Of a stretch of DNA of 64,000 bases, positions 49,001 to 60,269 are shown one piece after another. Within the stretch, counting starts at the first letter, position 1. Every line of letters starts with the position of its first letter. The DNA is from Heliocidaris tuberculata (Eukaryota; Echinodermata; Echinoidea; Camarodonta; Echinometridae). The notes under the pieces are model-generated. The model did not search any database and was not told the DNA's origin. It saw only the letters and a program-made list of their open reading frames with translations. Where the stretch lies: contig CM046835.1 in assembly GCA_025618425.1 (NCBI GenBank), positions 19,065,374-19,129,373 on the forward strand. Reading direction: 5' to 3'. Both the position numbers and the translations under genes were made by a program.

Positions 49001-49747
49001 GAAGAAGGAAGACAGAGGAATATAGTAGAAAATGACATGGTTATCAGTCACAGCTCTTTCATGTAGAATTTTGAGCATACATGTACCACGCAAATTCACA
49101 ACCCTTCTCTGTGAATATAATGTGCAAAAGGAAGGTTACAATAAGGAAATGGTATTGTTTACATGCTTCGTTATGGAGTCCAAGAAATCAGGCATCAGTC
49201 AAAAATGATTTCTAAAAATGCTGAAGTGCCATAAGTTTAAATTGTTAAATCTACCTTTTTCAAAGTGCAGCAACCCTTTCGTTTTCAAGTGTAGTTAACT
49301 GATTAAAGCAAAAAGCAATTAGATTATACCTAGATGTCAATGTGCTTGCGCATTCATATTTATTCAAGTTGTCATTGAAATGCTTTTATTATTCAATACG
49401 TTCGTATTACCTCCACAAACTGGCTTGCATTGGAAACCTTACTGCAGTCATCATGACCACTTTATAACCCACCATCTGAATAATAACCATTTGTCAACAC
49501 AGCCAGTGTTTTGTGCAAGTATTTGCCATAGTGATTTCAGGATTCTGATAACCATACAGTCAGAATATCAATACAGAACAGGGTTCTTTGTACATGATCT
49601 TTGATCATTAGTCTGCACATGTGGACTCCATTTGATAATGTTGCAAGTATATTTTCATGGCAATATAAGCCAAGTGTACATCAGCTCTACAATAATATTT
49701 TTTAAAGAGGAGCAGTACATGTAGCTGTATACATATTCATGATACAG
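46060..49747. other. No gene seen
   Basis: AT-rich sequence with a C-run near 47250, a T-run near 48231 and a purine-rich GA patch at about 48950-49020. No supported exon or defined element. Confidence 0.55.
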
Positions 49748-50006
49748 TACTGTATACGCCATAAATAGCCAGACTATGTTGGGAGTGGTTGTATTCGTGA
49801 TCAGGAAATTCTCAGATCTACAAACAGCAATGATGATGTACTTTTGCAAATCTACATGTAAGTGGTGAATTTCTGACAAGGAGACAACAAATTCAAATGA
49901 CTACTTATGTTGGCAAAATTTTAGTGTGTTGTTAAATTTGCGACCCACTCGCTTTTTGCGAAATTCGGGAAAATAAAACTCCCCAAAATATATAGCCTAT
50001 ACAGTA
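49748..50006. mobile_element. TACTGTA-type MITE, copy 2
   Basis: A 259-bp relative of the element at 1366 in the same orientation. It shares TACTGTATACGCCATA and TATAGCCTATACAGTA ends and long internal matches such as CTACAAACAGC and GATGATGTACTTTTGCAAA. Many CG sites have decayed relative to copy 1. Confidence 0.75.
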
Positions 50007-50122
50007 TTTATTGTACATTGTTAATAAAGCTCCAGGAACAAGTGACAAGGTTTGTGCTTGCAAATTAACAAACTACTTTACTAATTTTGTTCAAATTATA
50101 TGCATACTTTAAAAAGGGGCAC

Positions 50123-50315
50123 TGACATTTGCTTCTGCGACATTTGCTCCACAGTCCATATTTTGAAAGGTCAAAGGTTAAGGTCAATGTCATGATTTGT
50201 TTTTTGTTCAGGACAATGTGAAGATTAGGATTAGGGTTAGGGTTAGGGTTAGGTTCAGGTTTAGGATTAGCATGGCAAAGTTAGACCGGAGCAAATGTCG
50301 CAGGAGCAAATGTCA
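50123..50315. mobile_element. Inverted-repeat element with internal TTAGGG units
   Basis: TGACATTTGCTTCTGCGACA followed by TTTGCTCC is mirrored by GGAGCAAATGTCGCAGGAGC followed by AAATGTCA. Between the arms is GATTAGGATTAGGG followed by three more TTAGGG-type units and variants. The internal repeats match the metazoan telomere unit but are few and enclosed in a mobile-like inverted repeat. Confidence 0.65.
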
Positions 50316-50524
50316 TACATCCTTTAAAAAATGATTTGCCCCTTTATGGCCTGAACTAACAAAGGCAACCTACCATAGGAACAAATGGGTTATAGTCATG
50401 TAGTATATACACTACAAATTTGTTAAATGGAGGGTTCTAAAGTATTCACCTTAGGATGAAAACAACACAATTCCTGTGGATTAACCAAGAATGAATGAAT
50501 GAGCAAAATAAAGTTGTTTGAAAT

Positions 50525-51250
50525 AGTTGAGGGGTAATGATTTTTAGAATGATTCCTCCATATGTTAAATGTATCGAGCTAATGCTCCTTTGGCTATAAT
50601 CTTTTATAACCAGTAATATGGGTGGGGAAAGGAGAATATAAACTTAATGACCCACCTTTAACAAGTTGATAACACTTAAAGGGATTCGGTAACTTTGTGG
50701 AGGCTTGATTTTATAAATTGTTGATTTTCGACATCTGTCTTGTATAATGATGTTCAGAAGGATAAATAAATAGCCAGGCACAGAAAGGTTTTCAAATATA
50801 TAGGGCTATTATTAAGATATCTACGACTGAATACTCCCATTTATGAAAGCGTATGGCCATACGCTTTAGTCTAACACTGAGTCTATGTGGGAAAATAGGT
50901 CTGGCATTTCCGGTCACTTGCATATGTTTACTTTTGTGAAGCACGTGATGATTTTGAAGTGCTTTTTTTTTTCCTGGGCTTTATTTTTACACCATATTAC
51001 ATACACCTATAGCATGTAAGGCCAGGAAGCTCAGATTTTATCAAGCCTCTACAAAGTTACCAAATGACTTTAAGTCTTGATCTGCAGGTGCTCACACTGC
51101 TTCCAGCCAGTAGCCAGGTAATGATGCAAGCCCCTGTGTAGGTGCTAAGCGGTATCTAATAGCAGTCTGAAAGACTTTAGCTCATGATGATAGCATTCTG
51201 TGTGGAGATAGCTTTGAATGCTTGTGGACAGGCAGCCAAGAGCACAGCTC
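50525..51250. repeat. Local duplication, copy 1 (carries TTAA MITE)
   Basis: Aligned with 51398-51720: CTCCTTTGGCTATAATC, GTATGGGTGGGG-like, AGGAGAATATAA, AACAAGTTGATAACAC on the left of the MITE and GTAGCCAGGTAATGATGCAA, GTGCTAAGCGGTATCTAATA, GAGCACAGCTCATATCAT on the right. Confidence 0.8.
50676..51073. mobile_element. 398-bp TTAA-bounded MITE in a duplicated segment
   Basis: TTAAAGGGATTCGGTAACTT then TGTGGAGGCTTGAT at the left is mirrored by ATCAAGCCTCTACAAAGTTA then CCAAATGACTTTAA at the right. The empty paralogous site at about 51531-51545 confirms the boundaries. Noncoding. Confidence 0.85.
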
Positions 51251-51397
51251 ATATCATAAGAACAAATAGGTAACAGTTACAGAGCATACTAAGATTTTGA
51301 ATGAAAAATGTCTTCTCAAACATATTACTTTGTAAGATTTCAGTGACAACAAGATGATTCCTATTGATTATCACATTAAGCACCATGACATAATTAG

Positions 51398-51720
51398 TCA
51401 GTGAGGGGCAGTAATTTTCAAAAAAAATTGTTTTCTTCAAATGTTGAATATATTACACAAACGCTCATTTGGCTGTAACCTTTAGTATGGGTGGGGTAAG
51501 GAGAATATAATTCACCATTAACAAGATGAAAACACAGAGTCTCAATCTACTACTCACACTGCTCCCAGCTAGTAGCCAGGTAATGATGCAAGCCCTGATG
51601 GAAGTGCTAAGCGGTATCTAATAGCATTCTGAAGGACATGAGGTTATAAAGATAGCATTATATGGGGAGATAGCTTTAAATGCCTTTGGTCATAGCCAGC
51701 CAAGAGCATAGCTCATATCA
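51398..51720. repeat. Local duplication, copy 2 (empty site)
   Basis: The second copy lacks the MITE: AACAAGATGAAAACACAGAG runs directly into TCTCAATCTAC, where copy 1 has AACAC-TTAA-element-TTAA-GTCTTGATCTGC. Confidence 0.8.
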
Positions 51721-51975
51721 TGCTTATCATGCTCGACTGCTTGCCTTGCTGCCTTCCCTCGTCTTCTCCCTTTTTATTGATGCAGTTGGCATTCTTCTTT
51801 ATGACGGTAATATCTCTGACAGATTCGGATCATCGCGGGCGGGCGTGAGCGGAGTCATCAGCTGGGTCACGCTATCCAAATGGCCGGAGGGAGAAACATG
51901 TTTGAGAGAGGATGCGATAGATACGTTTGAGCTGGGAGATAGAGGTGACAATCTGGCATGCCAGGAGATTTGAAA
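51720..51975. other. GC-richer unassigned island
   Basis: GC and CpG content rise (ATCGCGGGCGGGCGTGAGCG near 51830) with an acceptor-like TATCTCTGACAG at 51822. A 97-codon open frame overlaps but does not resemble a known protein and has no convincing donor. Possible regulatory island or missed exon. Confidence 0.2.
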
Positions 51976-53436
51976 TGTTGTCAGAGTAATTGAATTCATG
52001 TTGAATGTCTGTGGATTATTATGACAGTGGAATGGCCATCAGACATTGCTGTTGAATGTGCTATGATAAGACAAGGAAGACAGACTTGTCCGATTATTTG
52101 AAAAGGATGATTTAGTTAGCTGTGCAGCATGTGACATTAGCATATAAAGAAAGGTGTAGGCCTATGTGCGTTTACAACTTTGAAGTAGATTTTCATTTTC
52201 TTGAGATAATGTACATACTGGTTTTAAATTTCATCTCTCCTGATATATGTTTAATGGACTTTTTGACATGTTGTAGTCTTCCAGTGCAGTTGAATTTTAT
52301 ATCAATTTATTCTAAGCAGTATTTAACATGTAAATTCTAAAGTTACAAGCAGACTGGTTATCAGGTGCATGCCTTAACTCTTTTTCCCCACATCTGTTTG
52401 GCATACCACTTTTTGAATTTGCTTGAAACTTACTCTAATTGTTCAGTTTGTTCATTTTGTAAAGAAATCTTTGAACAGATGTTGTGTTTCTTTGTTTCTT
52501 ATCATTCTGCGGCCAAACAACAATTTAGAGTGATCTGTATCGTCAATCTTAAATGTTGATCAGTACCTAAAAGTTTCATGAAATTTAAATTGTCCATTGC
52601 TAAAGGTTATTCAGGTGTTATTCAAATGTCACCACAGACAAACAATTTTCTTTATCCTTCTATAAGTATCTATCCTTGTCTCAGACTCTGTTCTGTTTTT
52701 TGGAAACAAGCATACATGGAAAATCATTTCAGGATGTATTTCAGAATTATTTTGTTGGAAAATGGTAAAAGGGATTTGTACTTTTGGTTTATTTTACTTT
52801 CCATGAAATACTATAGGGAGGATGAACTGTGCAGAAATGTCATGGGTATGAAAATTCCAAGAAAAAGAAAATGTGTGGGTGTATTGAAGTCTTGCTAGTG
52901 TTTGCAATATCACAAAAACATATTTGCATTTGTAGAGTGCTACATGTGTATCTGTATAACTGTATTTTGATTTTGTTGTTGTTGAAAACTCTTTTCTTTT
53001 GAAAATGTATTATTTAGGATTGTGTAAGGATATAAAGGAAAAATATTCATTCATGTGAGAAGTATTGGCTTCCTTTTTTGCTTTCTGCCATATTTGCCAC
53101 TTTCATTCCAATTCCATCTGATGGAATATTCATGAAGATCAATATTCTACAATCCAGTCGTACTGGTGCTGATGTCCTCTCTATATACCTCTTACTCATT
53201 CTCAATTTATTTCTGAGAGTGCACCAGTCATCATTCCGCTTTTACCTTTATGAGTCTGCCTCGTTCGGTTTGTCTGAGTTATACTCACTCTAATATTAAG
53301 GTCATTTAATTATTCATGATGGTTAATACCCAGCTGTGCATCTAAAGCTAGGTATACATAATTTTAGGTCAAAACATACATGTACAGACTTGTTACTTTT
53401 ATATGTCATATTTATACTTGGAAAACTTCCAGCTCT

Positions 53437-53438
<2 letters not shown>
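51976..53438. other. No gene seen
   Basis: AT-rich; short open frames up to 106 codons have no family resemblance or splice support. Confidence 0.55.

Positions 53439-53475
<37 letters not shown>
53439..53475. repeat. (CT)n microsatellite
   Basis: About 18 CT units, 120 bp upstream of exon B. Confidence 0.94.
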
Positions 53476-53477
<2 letters not shown>

Positions 53478-53597
53478 CATATTTATTTTGTTTGTCTATA
53501 ATTCTAACAAGTAATCTCTTCTTTTGTGTGTGTTTTCTTGAATATCATATTTGTAACAAAAATTAAAGAAATATTTCTCTGTTTTTTTCTCTTACAG

Positions 53598-53840
53598 AGA
53601 TCAGATTCCTCCCTGCCCAGCCCAGCAGCCCTACCCCTATCACCAGACACAGTCAACCTGCTACTGAACAACTCCAACAAGTCATCTAAATCTAAAGAAC
53701 CCCGCTCTCATCCCCAGGTCAAGAGGTTATCCTCAGCCAATGACATCATGCCATCCAGTGATATCTTAGAGGAGCTAGATCGGAGGAGGAGTAAGGATGA
53801 CTACATCAGAAGACGACCTCTTAGTCATGCTGGCATTAGG
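53598..53840 (+). CDS. Internal coding exon of unrecognised host gene (exon B, 81 codons)
   Basis: The best coding island in the window. It follows the acceptor TTTTTTTCTCTTACAG and is followed by the donor GTGAGT. The 243 bases form 81 open codons, phase 0 at both ends, with higher GC than the flanks. It starts RSDSSLPSPAALPLSPD, contains the basic serine motifs VKRLSSAND and RRRPLSHAG, and has an acidic/basic run (SSDILEELDRRRSKDDYIRRR read in two parts). This composition suits a disordered regulatory linker of a cytoplasmic signalling or scaffold protein, and both serine motifs resemble basophilic-kinase or 14-3-3 sites; that is inference. No catalytic or folded domain is seen and the family is not recognised. 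Exon A at 16697 is the likely upstream neighbour; the next exon lies beyond the window or is undetected. Confidence 0.77.
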
Positions 53841-54769
53841 GTGAGTTTCAGTTCCTCAACCTATCAGAAAGACTCACATTTTGAGTCCCACTCTTTTAAA
53901 GAGAAGTTTGAGTTCTGGTAAAGGTGAAAAATAATTTGTGAGCTTTCTCATTCTTTCTTCGTCAATTTGGAAGAATATTATAGTAGAAATGTCCCCTGAA
54001 AAGGATTGCCCTTCAAATGCGTTCATATTCAAAATATTGCAAGAAATAGCTGAAGTGTTTTTGGCCCAAACATTCATGCCACATGTGTGTGCAGTCCCAG
54101 TACCCATTTCTGTGTACAGTTGATGTGCTTTTCAGAGAGATCGATTCGATTTATTATCATTTCGATGCTTCAAAAACCTCACAACATACACCAATTTTTA
54201 TGTAGACATGATCAACCTTTCCCAGTTGCGTCGAGACAATTTCTTCACAATGTAATCACATGACCAGAACTCAATTTTATCTTTAACTGAAAATTTGCAT
54301 ATCTTCACCTAAGAAACCCCATAACCCTACACCTACTGAACCTGGATGGTTCCTGTATAAAACCTACAAGAATGAGATAATCCAGAAGTCAACCTGTTTC
54401 TTTTTTTTCTCAGTCTTTCAACCCTACTTTGGGAATCAAATGCATTTTCCATAGATTCTAACCCAAGATACCGCAGGCAGCATTCAGCAGGATATGAGAC
54501 AAAAGTAGGATAATCCACGTAAAAGCCACTTGCAAGTGTGTATAATTCACTATTTACCGAAAGCTTTTGTGTGTGAAAGGTTGGCTTCTGAAACCACTCA
54601 CGAGATTGAAAACTGAACTAGTCAGATGGGTTTCTGAAAGTGTTTCCATGGTTACCAGGAAATACATTTTATAAGAGGACCCACATATCAGTATTGTTGA
54701 TAACCATCCAACAGAAAGAGAAATGTATGCTCCAAAAATAGGAACAATGTCATAATTACATTTCATCAT

Positions 54770-55550
54770 GAATTTTATGATTACAATTTATAGTGCAAAC
54801 ATTATAAGAAACTTTGAACCTAAGTAAACTGTCAGGAACCAATATAGTGTAAACAAAGAGATTGGTGTGGCTTTTTATGCATTTTGCTCTAAATTGCTGA
54901 TCGATCGAGAGTGAGGGTGAAGTGTTGAATTGCAGACTTTCATATCCACACCCAGGTCTAAATACATACAATTATAATATTCAAACATGATGAAATTCTT
55001 TGATCGTGGGTGGGTTTTTAAACCAGTCCATAGTATGCATAATGTTTACATGTGTCATGAGTTTAAATAATGATTCTTGATGACCTTTAGGAACACTGTC
55101 CAGTGAAATGAAGTCATCTTGCTCTAATTGCGTATTGACTGAGAGTGAGAGTGAAGTGTTTGATTGCAAACTTTGATTGTCCACCACTAGATCTACACAT
55201 ACATTAAATAATTATAAAATTCAGACATGATGAAATTCTGTGATCATGGATGGGTTTATCATATGCATATTACCATGAGTATATAAATCATGATTTTTGT
55301 TTAAGAACACTGTCCAGTGAAATGGAGTCATCATACTCTAATTGACATTTAGGGTGAAGTGTCTGATTGCAGACATTGATTGTCCACACCTAGATCTAAA
55401 ATAATTCAAAGATTCTGGAGTTCTGTGATCTTGGACAGTTTTAATCTGTAGTATGTATTATATAATCTTGGGTGTAACTCATAATGGTTCTTGCCGACCT
55501 TCAAGAATACTGTCCAGTAAAATGGAATATGTTGCCATCTACCTAAGATG
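54770..55550. repeat. Tandem array of ~200-265 bp units
   Basis: Four diverged units share ACTGTCCAGTGAAATG (55095, 55309 and 55509; ACTGTCAGGAACC at 54828), GAGTGAGAGTGAAGTGTTTG-like, GACATTGATTGTCCACACC-like and GACATGATGAAATTCTGTG-like phrases in the same order. Noncoding. Confidence 0.8.
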
Positions 55551-55568
55551 ACTGTTTGCCTGCATCTC

Positions 55569-55672
55569 CTCTCACTCTCTCTTTCTTTCTCTCTTCCTCT
55601 CTCCCCCTTTTTTCAGTCTTTCTTTCTTTCTCTTTGTCTTTCTCTCTCTCTTTCTCTCTCTTTCTCTCTCTA
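55569..55672. repeat. Pyrimidine-rich (CT/CTTT) tract
   Basis: CTCTCTTTCTTTCTCTC-type low-complexity DNA with few interruptions. Confidence 0.85.
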
Positions 55673-55849
55673 GTATTATCTGAATATTTCACACCCAATA
55701 TCACTTGTTAAAAAGTCTTTTGTTACTTCCAATCTCCTTGACCTTAAGAAAGACCACAGAGTTTTAATAAAAGTGACCAGAATCTTCCCTCAGTCTTTAA
55801 TTTCCTGTTTCAAGCAGCATTGCACAACTGAGATAAATGCGATATAACG

Positions 55850-56782
55850 AGGCTAGCCTCTCCTCTTCAGCCCACCATTGATTAATCCCTAATCGACTCC
55901 TACATTCTACTTCCACTCCTTTACATCATCCGTGAATCCACTCATGAAGTTATTTTCCTGTAATATAATTACCCCATGATACCGCTATTAATTGCTGCTG
56001 AACTGAAGCCTTGATTGGCATATAGCTGAATAATGGTTCAGCTTTTGGTTCTCAAATGTCTCTGAATGCCTCCCATGTTTGTAGTTTAAGGGTATTCTTC
56101 ATCAAGTCCTACATTTGAATTCCGCTCCTGTACATCATCAGTGAATCCACTATCTTCCGTAGTATAACTACCCCATTACACCGAGCTGCAGTGTAGATTG
56201 GTATATACATGTAGCTGAATAATGGTTCGGCTTTCGGTTCTCAAATGTCTCTGAATGCCTCCCATGTTGTACTTTAAGGGTATTCTTCATCAAGTCCTAC
56301 ATTCTAATTCAGTCCTGTACATCATCAGTGAATCCACTCTCTTCTGTAGTATAACTACTCCCATTACACTGCTCTGAGCTGCAGCCTAGATTGGTATATA
56401 TACATGTAGCTGAATAATGGTTCGGCTTTTGGTTCTCAAAGGTCTCTGATTGCCTCCCATGTTTGTAATTTAACGGTCTTCTTCATCAAGTCCTACATTC
56501 TAATTCCAGTCCTGTACATCATCAGTGAATCCACTATCTTACAAAGTGTAACTACCCCATTACACTGCTCTGAGCTGCAGAGCTAGATTGGCATACACGT
56601 AGCCGAATAATGGTTCGACTTTTGGTTCTCTAATGTCTCTGATTGCCTCCCATGTTTGTAGTTTAAGGGTATTCTTCATCAAGTCCTACATTCTAATTCC
56701 AGTCCTGTACATCATCAGCGAATCCACTAACTTCCGAAGTTTAACTACCCCATTACACTGCTCTGAGCTGCAATCTAGATTG

Positions 56783-56833
<51 letters not shown>

Positions 56834-57300
56834 GCCGAAAAATGGTTCGGCTTTTGGTTCTCAAGCTTCTCTGATTGCCTCCCATGTTTGTATTTTAAGC
56901 GAATTCTTCATCAAGTCCTACATTCTAATTCCAGTCCTGTACATCCTCAGTGAATCCACTATCTTCTGTAGTATAACTACCCCATTACACTGCTCTGAGC
57001 TGCAGTCTAGATTGGCATATAGCTGAATCAATGGTTGTGCATTTTGCTCTCATAGGTCTCTGATTGCCTCCCATGTTTGTACTTAAAGGGTATTCTTTAT
57101 CAAGTCCTGCATGTACATTCTAATTCCAGTCCTGTTCATCAGCAGTGAATTTACCATCTTCCGTAATGCCCCATTACACTGCTGATTGCTGCCGAGAGTC
57201 ATGATTGGCATATATAAGTATAGCTGAACAAGTGCAGCTAATGCTTTGGTTCCCACTGGGTTTTCTGATTGCCTCCATATTTGGAAGTAAATGACATTCT
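55850..57300. repeat. Tandem array of ~190-bp units
   Basis: Seven or so units, anchored at AATGGTTCGGCTTTTGGTTC or variants at about 56034, 56223, 56418, 56611, 56843, 57032 and 57247; spacings 189-195 bp, with one 232-bp unit enlarged by an (AT)n expansion. Each unit contains TTGCCTCCCATGTTTGTA, TTCTTCATCAAGTCCTACAT, CCTGTACATCATCAGTGAAT and CCCCATTACACTGCTCTGAG. Noncoding minisatellite or small satellite. Confidence 0.88.
56783..56826. repeat. (CA)n(TA)n microsatellite inside a 190-bp unit
   Basis: ACACACACAC then about 17 AT units; other units have only ATATA or nothing here. Confidence 0.93.
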
Positions 57301-58344
57301 GACATTAAATTCCTCTTGGACTGTAATCATTAACATGCCTCAAACACCAATTTTTTGTTCTTTTTGATTCTCAAGATATAGGACTTACTCTTCCTCTCTT
57401 TGATCTAAGTATATCATGTAGTGAGAGTCAGAATTGCATTAACAATTGTCATCATATAAAGTTAATGCTCAATTGACCTTCAACGGACAGTCATTTCAAA
57501 TCTTCGGAGGATGTATCTTTAACTCATTGACATATATCTATCTAATGGGCATGCGGCTGGTAACATCATTTCTGAGAATGGATGCAAATCTGTGTATGTA
57601 CATGTATGCGTGAACGGCCTTAAGATGGAAAATGGAAATCAAGCCATGTGCTGAGCTTGAGAGCCAGAAGGGCATTAAATTTGTAGGATTATAGTTATCA
57701 CCTTCTGGCTCAAATCAAAGGAAACATGTACTACAAGTAATGTGGAATTAAAGCATCAAGAGGAGGCCAAAGTTGAGACCAAGAAGCTGGTTTAACTGTC
57801 AGGAATAGCTGAGGTTTTAAATTTATGTTCATATTGGCGATAATAGTAGCCAGTTTTGCCTAAATTCCTATTTGTTTCTTTGTTCATTATTTGAGATAAC
57901 TTTGCATGCCCTTATATATGTATACATTTTTTTCTTGATTAGAATGATACATGTATTGCCCAGTTATACTTCTATTATACTTCTTGAATTGCCAAGTTTA
58001 TCTCATGCCACTCACATGCAATATTCCTAATGATTACAGTCTGTTCTACATAGCATTTTAATTAGAATCAACTTTTTTGATATTTAATCTTAATTCATTT
58101 GGTTCTTACTGAGAAAATTTGTTTCATTATGTGCAATATTTTATGTATAGAAATTTTATCATGTACTGGGAGCAGCAAGTGTGGGGGCACATGCCTCCGG
58201 GCAACAGTGTTGTACTTCACTTTTGTGCACCCTGACCCACTTGTTGTTCCCAATCCTTTTACATGTCCTTTACATGATCTTCCGCATTCTTATTATGTAC
58301 TTGTATTTTGCCTTGTTGTATTGTACCTGTGCTTATTTTTATGA

Positions 58345-58386
58345 ATGGTCAAATAAATAATAATAATAATGATAATAATAATAACA
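58345..58386. repeat. (AAT)n tract, possible retroposon tail
   Basis: AATAAATAATAATAATAATG and more AAT/GAT units after ATGAATGGTC. It resembles LINE/SINE tails, but no element body is recognised to the left. Confidence 0.45.
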
Positions 58387-59344
58387 GAAAAAGATCCATG
58401 CTCAAATTGATTTCATAACTTTACATTACTCTTGTAAACCATATGAATGTGCTGTGAATTGATATTCTGTGCATATATGTATTTTGTTGTAGACCCTAAT
58501 TATGCTCACCAATGATTGGAAAATCCCTTACATAATGAATGTCTAGGGTCATAACAGAAAGAAATGTGCCTTTGTTCCCTTAAAGCAATGACACTTTTAA
58601 AAGTAGCTAAATTCTAAGTATTTCTTTGATGGAAAATGATTTTTATAAAAGAAATTTTAATCAAAATTACCTTAATTATTTCAAGTATCAAGCATTTTTT
58701 CCCTCTTTATTATACCTGTCTATTCATGTAAGGACAGAATTGTATGGCATATGGTTGTACAGACTAATGCATTTTGCCTTTGAACAAAATTTGACCTTTT
58801 TCATTTTGTTTTATTATGCAAGCCCCTTTAAGGATACCATCCATCAGTTGTCAGGTAGAAAATGGATGTGGACGTGGGTTGCGTGATATCAATCAGTCTT
58901 AGGCCAATTACAGTAATGGTAGAGTCAATAGTGGAGCATGGTGGTAACCTGGAACAATGACATTGTGTTTCGTAATGAAGAACAGTGATCGTGTAAAAAG
59001 AGTGTGTGACATAATCAACCATAAGGGGATGGGTACAGGCGTAGTTAGTGGTGATTAATTTTATGGTAGTTTTGTTTTTGAAAAAAAGAAAAGCTCAGTA
59101 ACTCAAATGATCTGAATATTGTTAGATTAGATATTTTAAAAATGTGTTTTTAAAGGCAGCTTCCCAAGATGTTGTCTTTCACTATTATTTAAGCACAAGC
59201 ATGGGAGTAAACTCTGATATGTGGCTTATGTATTGCAAGGAAAGGGTAAACTTTATTTGTTCCTCTTGTTTGAAAAACGTGACTATTTTACTTTCCATGT
59301 GGTGGAGATTATTGCATGATTAATGCATCAGAGTTAATAATATT

Positions 59345-59515
59345 TATTAATAAACAAAAACAAAAACAAACAAACAAGCCTCCGAAGGCTGGATTAAGCT
59401 GGAATATTTATTTTGTGTTATACTAGTTATTTTGTTATTTTGTATTATAGTTGTGTCTTTTGTTTTTGTTTTTGTTTTTGTTTTTTGTATGACACTGCCA
59501 AATGCGTGTACGAAA
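59345..59515. repeat. (AAAAC)n and (TTTTTG)n tracts flanking a short segment
   Basis: AAACAAAAACAAAAACAAAC at the left and TTTTGTTTTTGTTTTTG at the right are inverted, with GCCTCCGAAGGC near the left end. The right side ends GTACGAAATAAATGCC, which looks like a retroposon 3' end. Tentative. Confidence 0.35.
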
Positions 59516-60213
59516 TAAATGCCATCAAAATTGCTTTTTAACCAAATGAGAGTTGAGGGGAAATTGTTTAATATGTGCACAACAATAATAGTAAATGGTG
59601 CAAGTACATCAAGTCCCTTATCCATGGAGATACAACTACATGTATCTGATCCATTCAACTATTATGTTACTGTAGAAGAATTTAGAGGGATAATGTGTAA
59701 GGGAGTCCAGAGGGGAACCCCATGCATTGCAAGCATGTATACACATGAAGGAACATGCAAATTTATGTCTTGTTATAGGGCTTACAGGTACCTGGGAAAT
59801 TGGAGAGATCCTGTGGCCCATATAAACCTTGAACTTTGCAGAAAAAAGGTACTAAAGTAAACACTGCCATCTAATGTTGAAGAGGGAAACATCATCAGGA
59901 AAAATATATACTAAGTCGCCTACCTGTAGGCTATGTAAAAGTTTGCAGAAGTATAATGTTGCACACCTCTACACCTATGTAAATGCAATAGGACCTTTTC
60001 AGTTGCCAAATCTGAATTAACTTTTAGAGAGCTTCCAAATATTTTGCTTCAGAATAATGAATTGCAAACATAGACCTGTTTTGGGTAACCCCTTGGACAT
60101 AATACTTCATGTCTTGGGAATTCCTAAACAGGGAATTCCCCAGCAGTGATTCCCAAATCAGAGAAAATGTAAGTTCTGACAGGAAATGGATAAATTGATC
60201 CGGTTCAATATCC

Positions 60214-60237
60214 CCTCGCTCTTTCTCTCTCCCTCCG

Positions 60238-60269
<32 letters not shown>

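Larger units (their letters stand above)
16744..53597 (+). other. Putative 36.9-kb intron between exons A and B
   Basis: Bounded by the GTAAGTA donor at 16744 and the TTACAG acceptor ending at 53597. It holds almost all the mobile elements described here, on both strands. Additional small exons may be hidden inside, so the length is an upper estimate. No other independent protein-coding gene was recognised in it. Confidence 0.5.
57301..60213. other. No gene seen
   Basis: Apart from the AAT tract and the AAAAC/TTTTTG segment, nothing is recognised. A 113-codon frame at 59519-59860 has no known motif. Confidence 0.55.

Noticed and set aside
50226..50260. Telomere or chromosome-fusion point
   Set aside because: Only a few TTAGGG-type units, lying between inverted arms of a small element, with ordinary intronic DNA on both sides.
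54770..57300. Regularly spaced repeats resembling a CRISPR array
   Set aside because: Units are 190-265 bp of diverged eukaryotic tandem repeat, with no short constant repeat and unique spacers, and no cas genes.
59519..59860. 113-codon + frame as a gene
   Set aside because: No known motif, no splice signals of quality, ordinary intronic composition.
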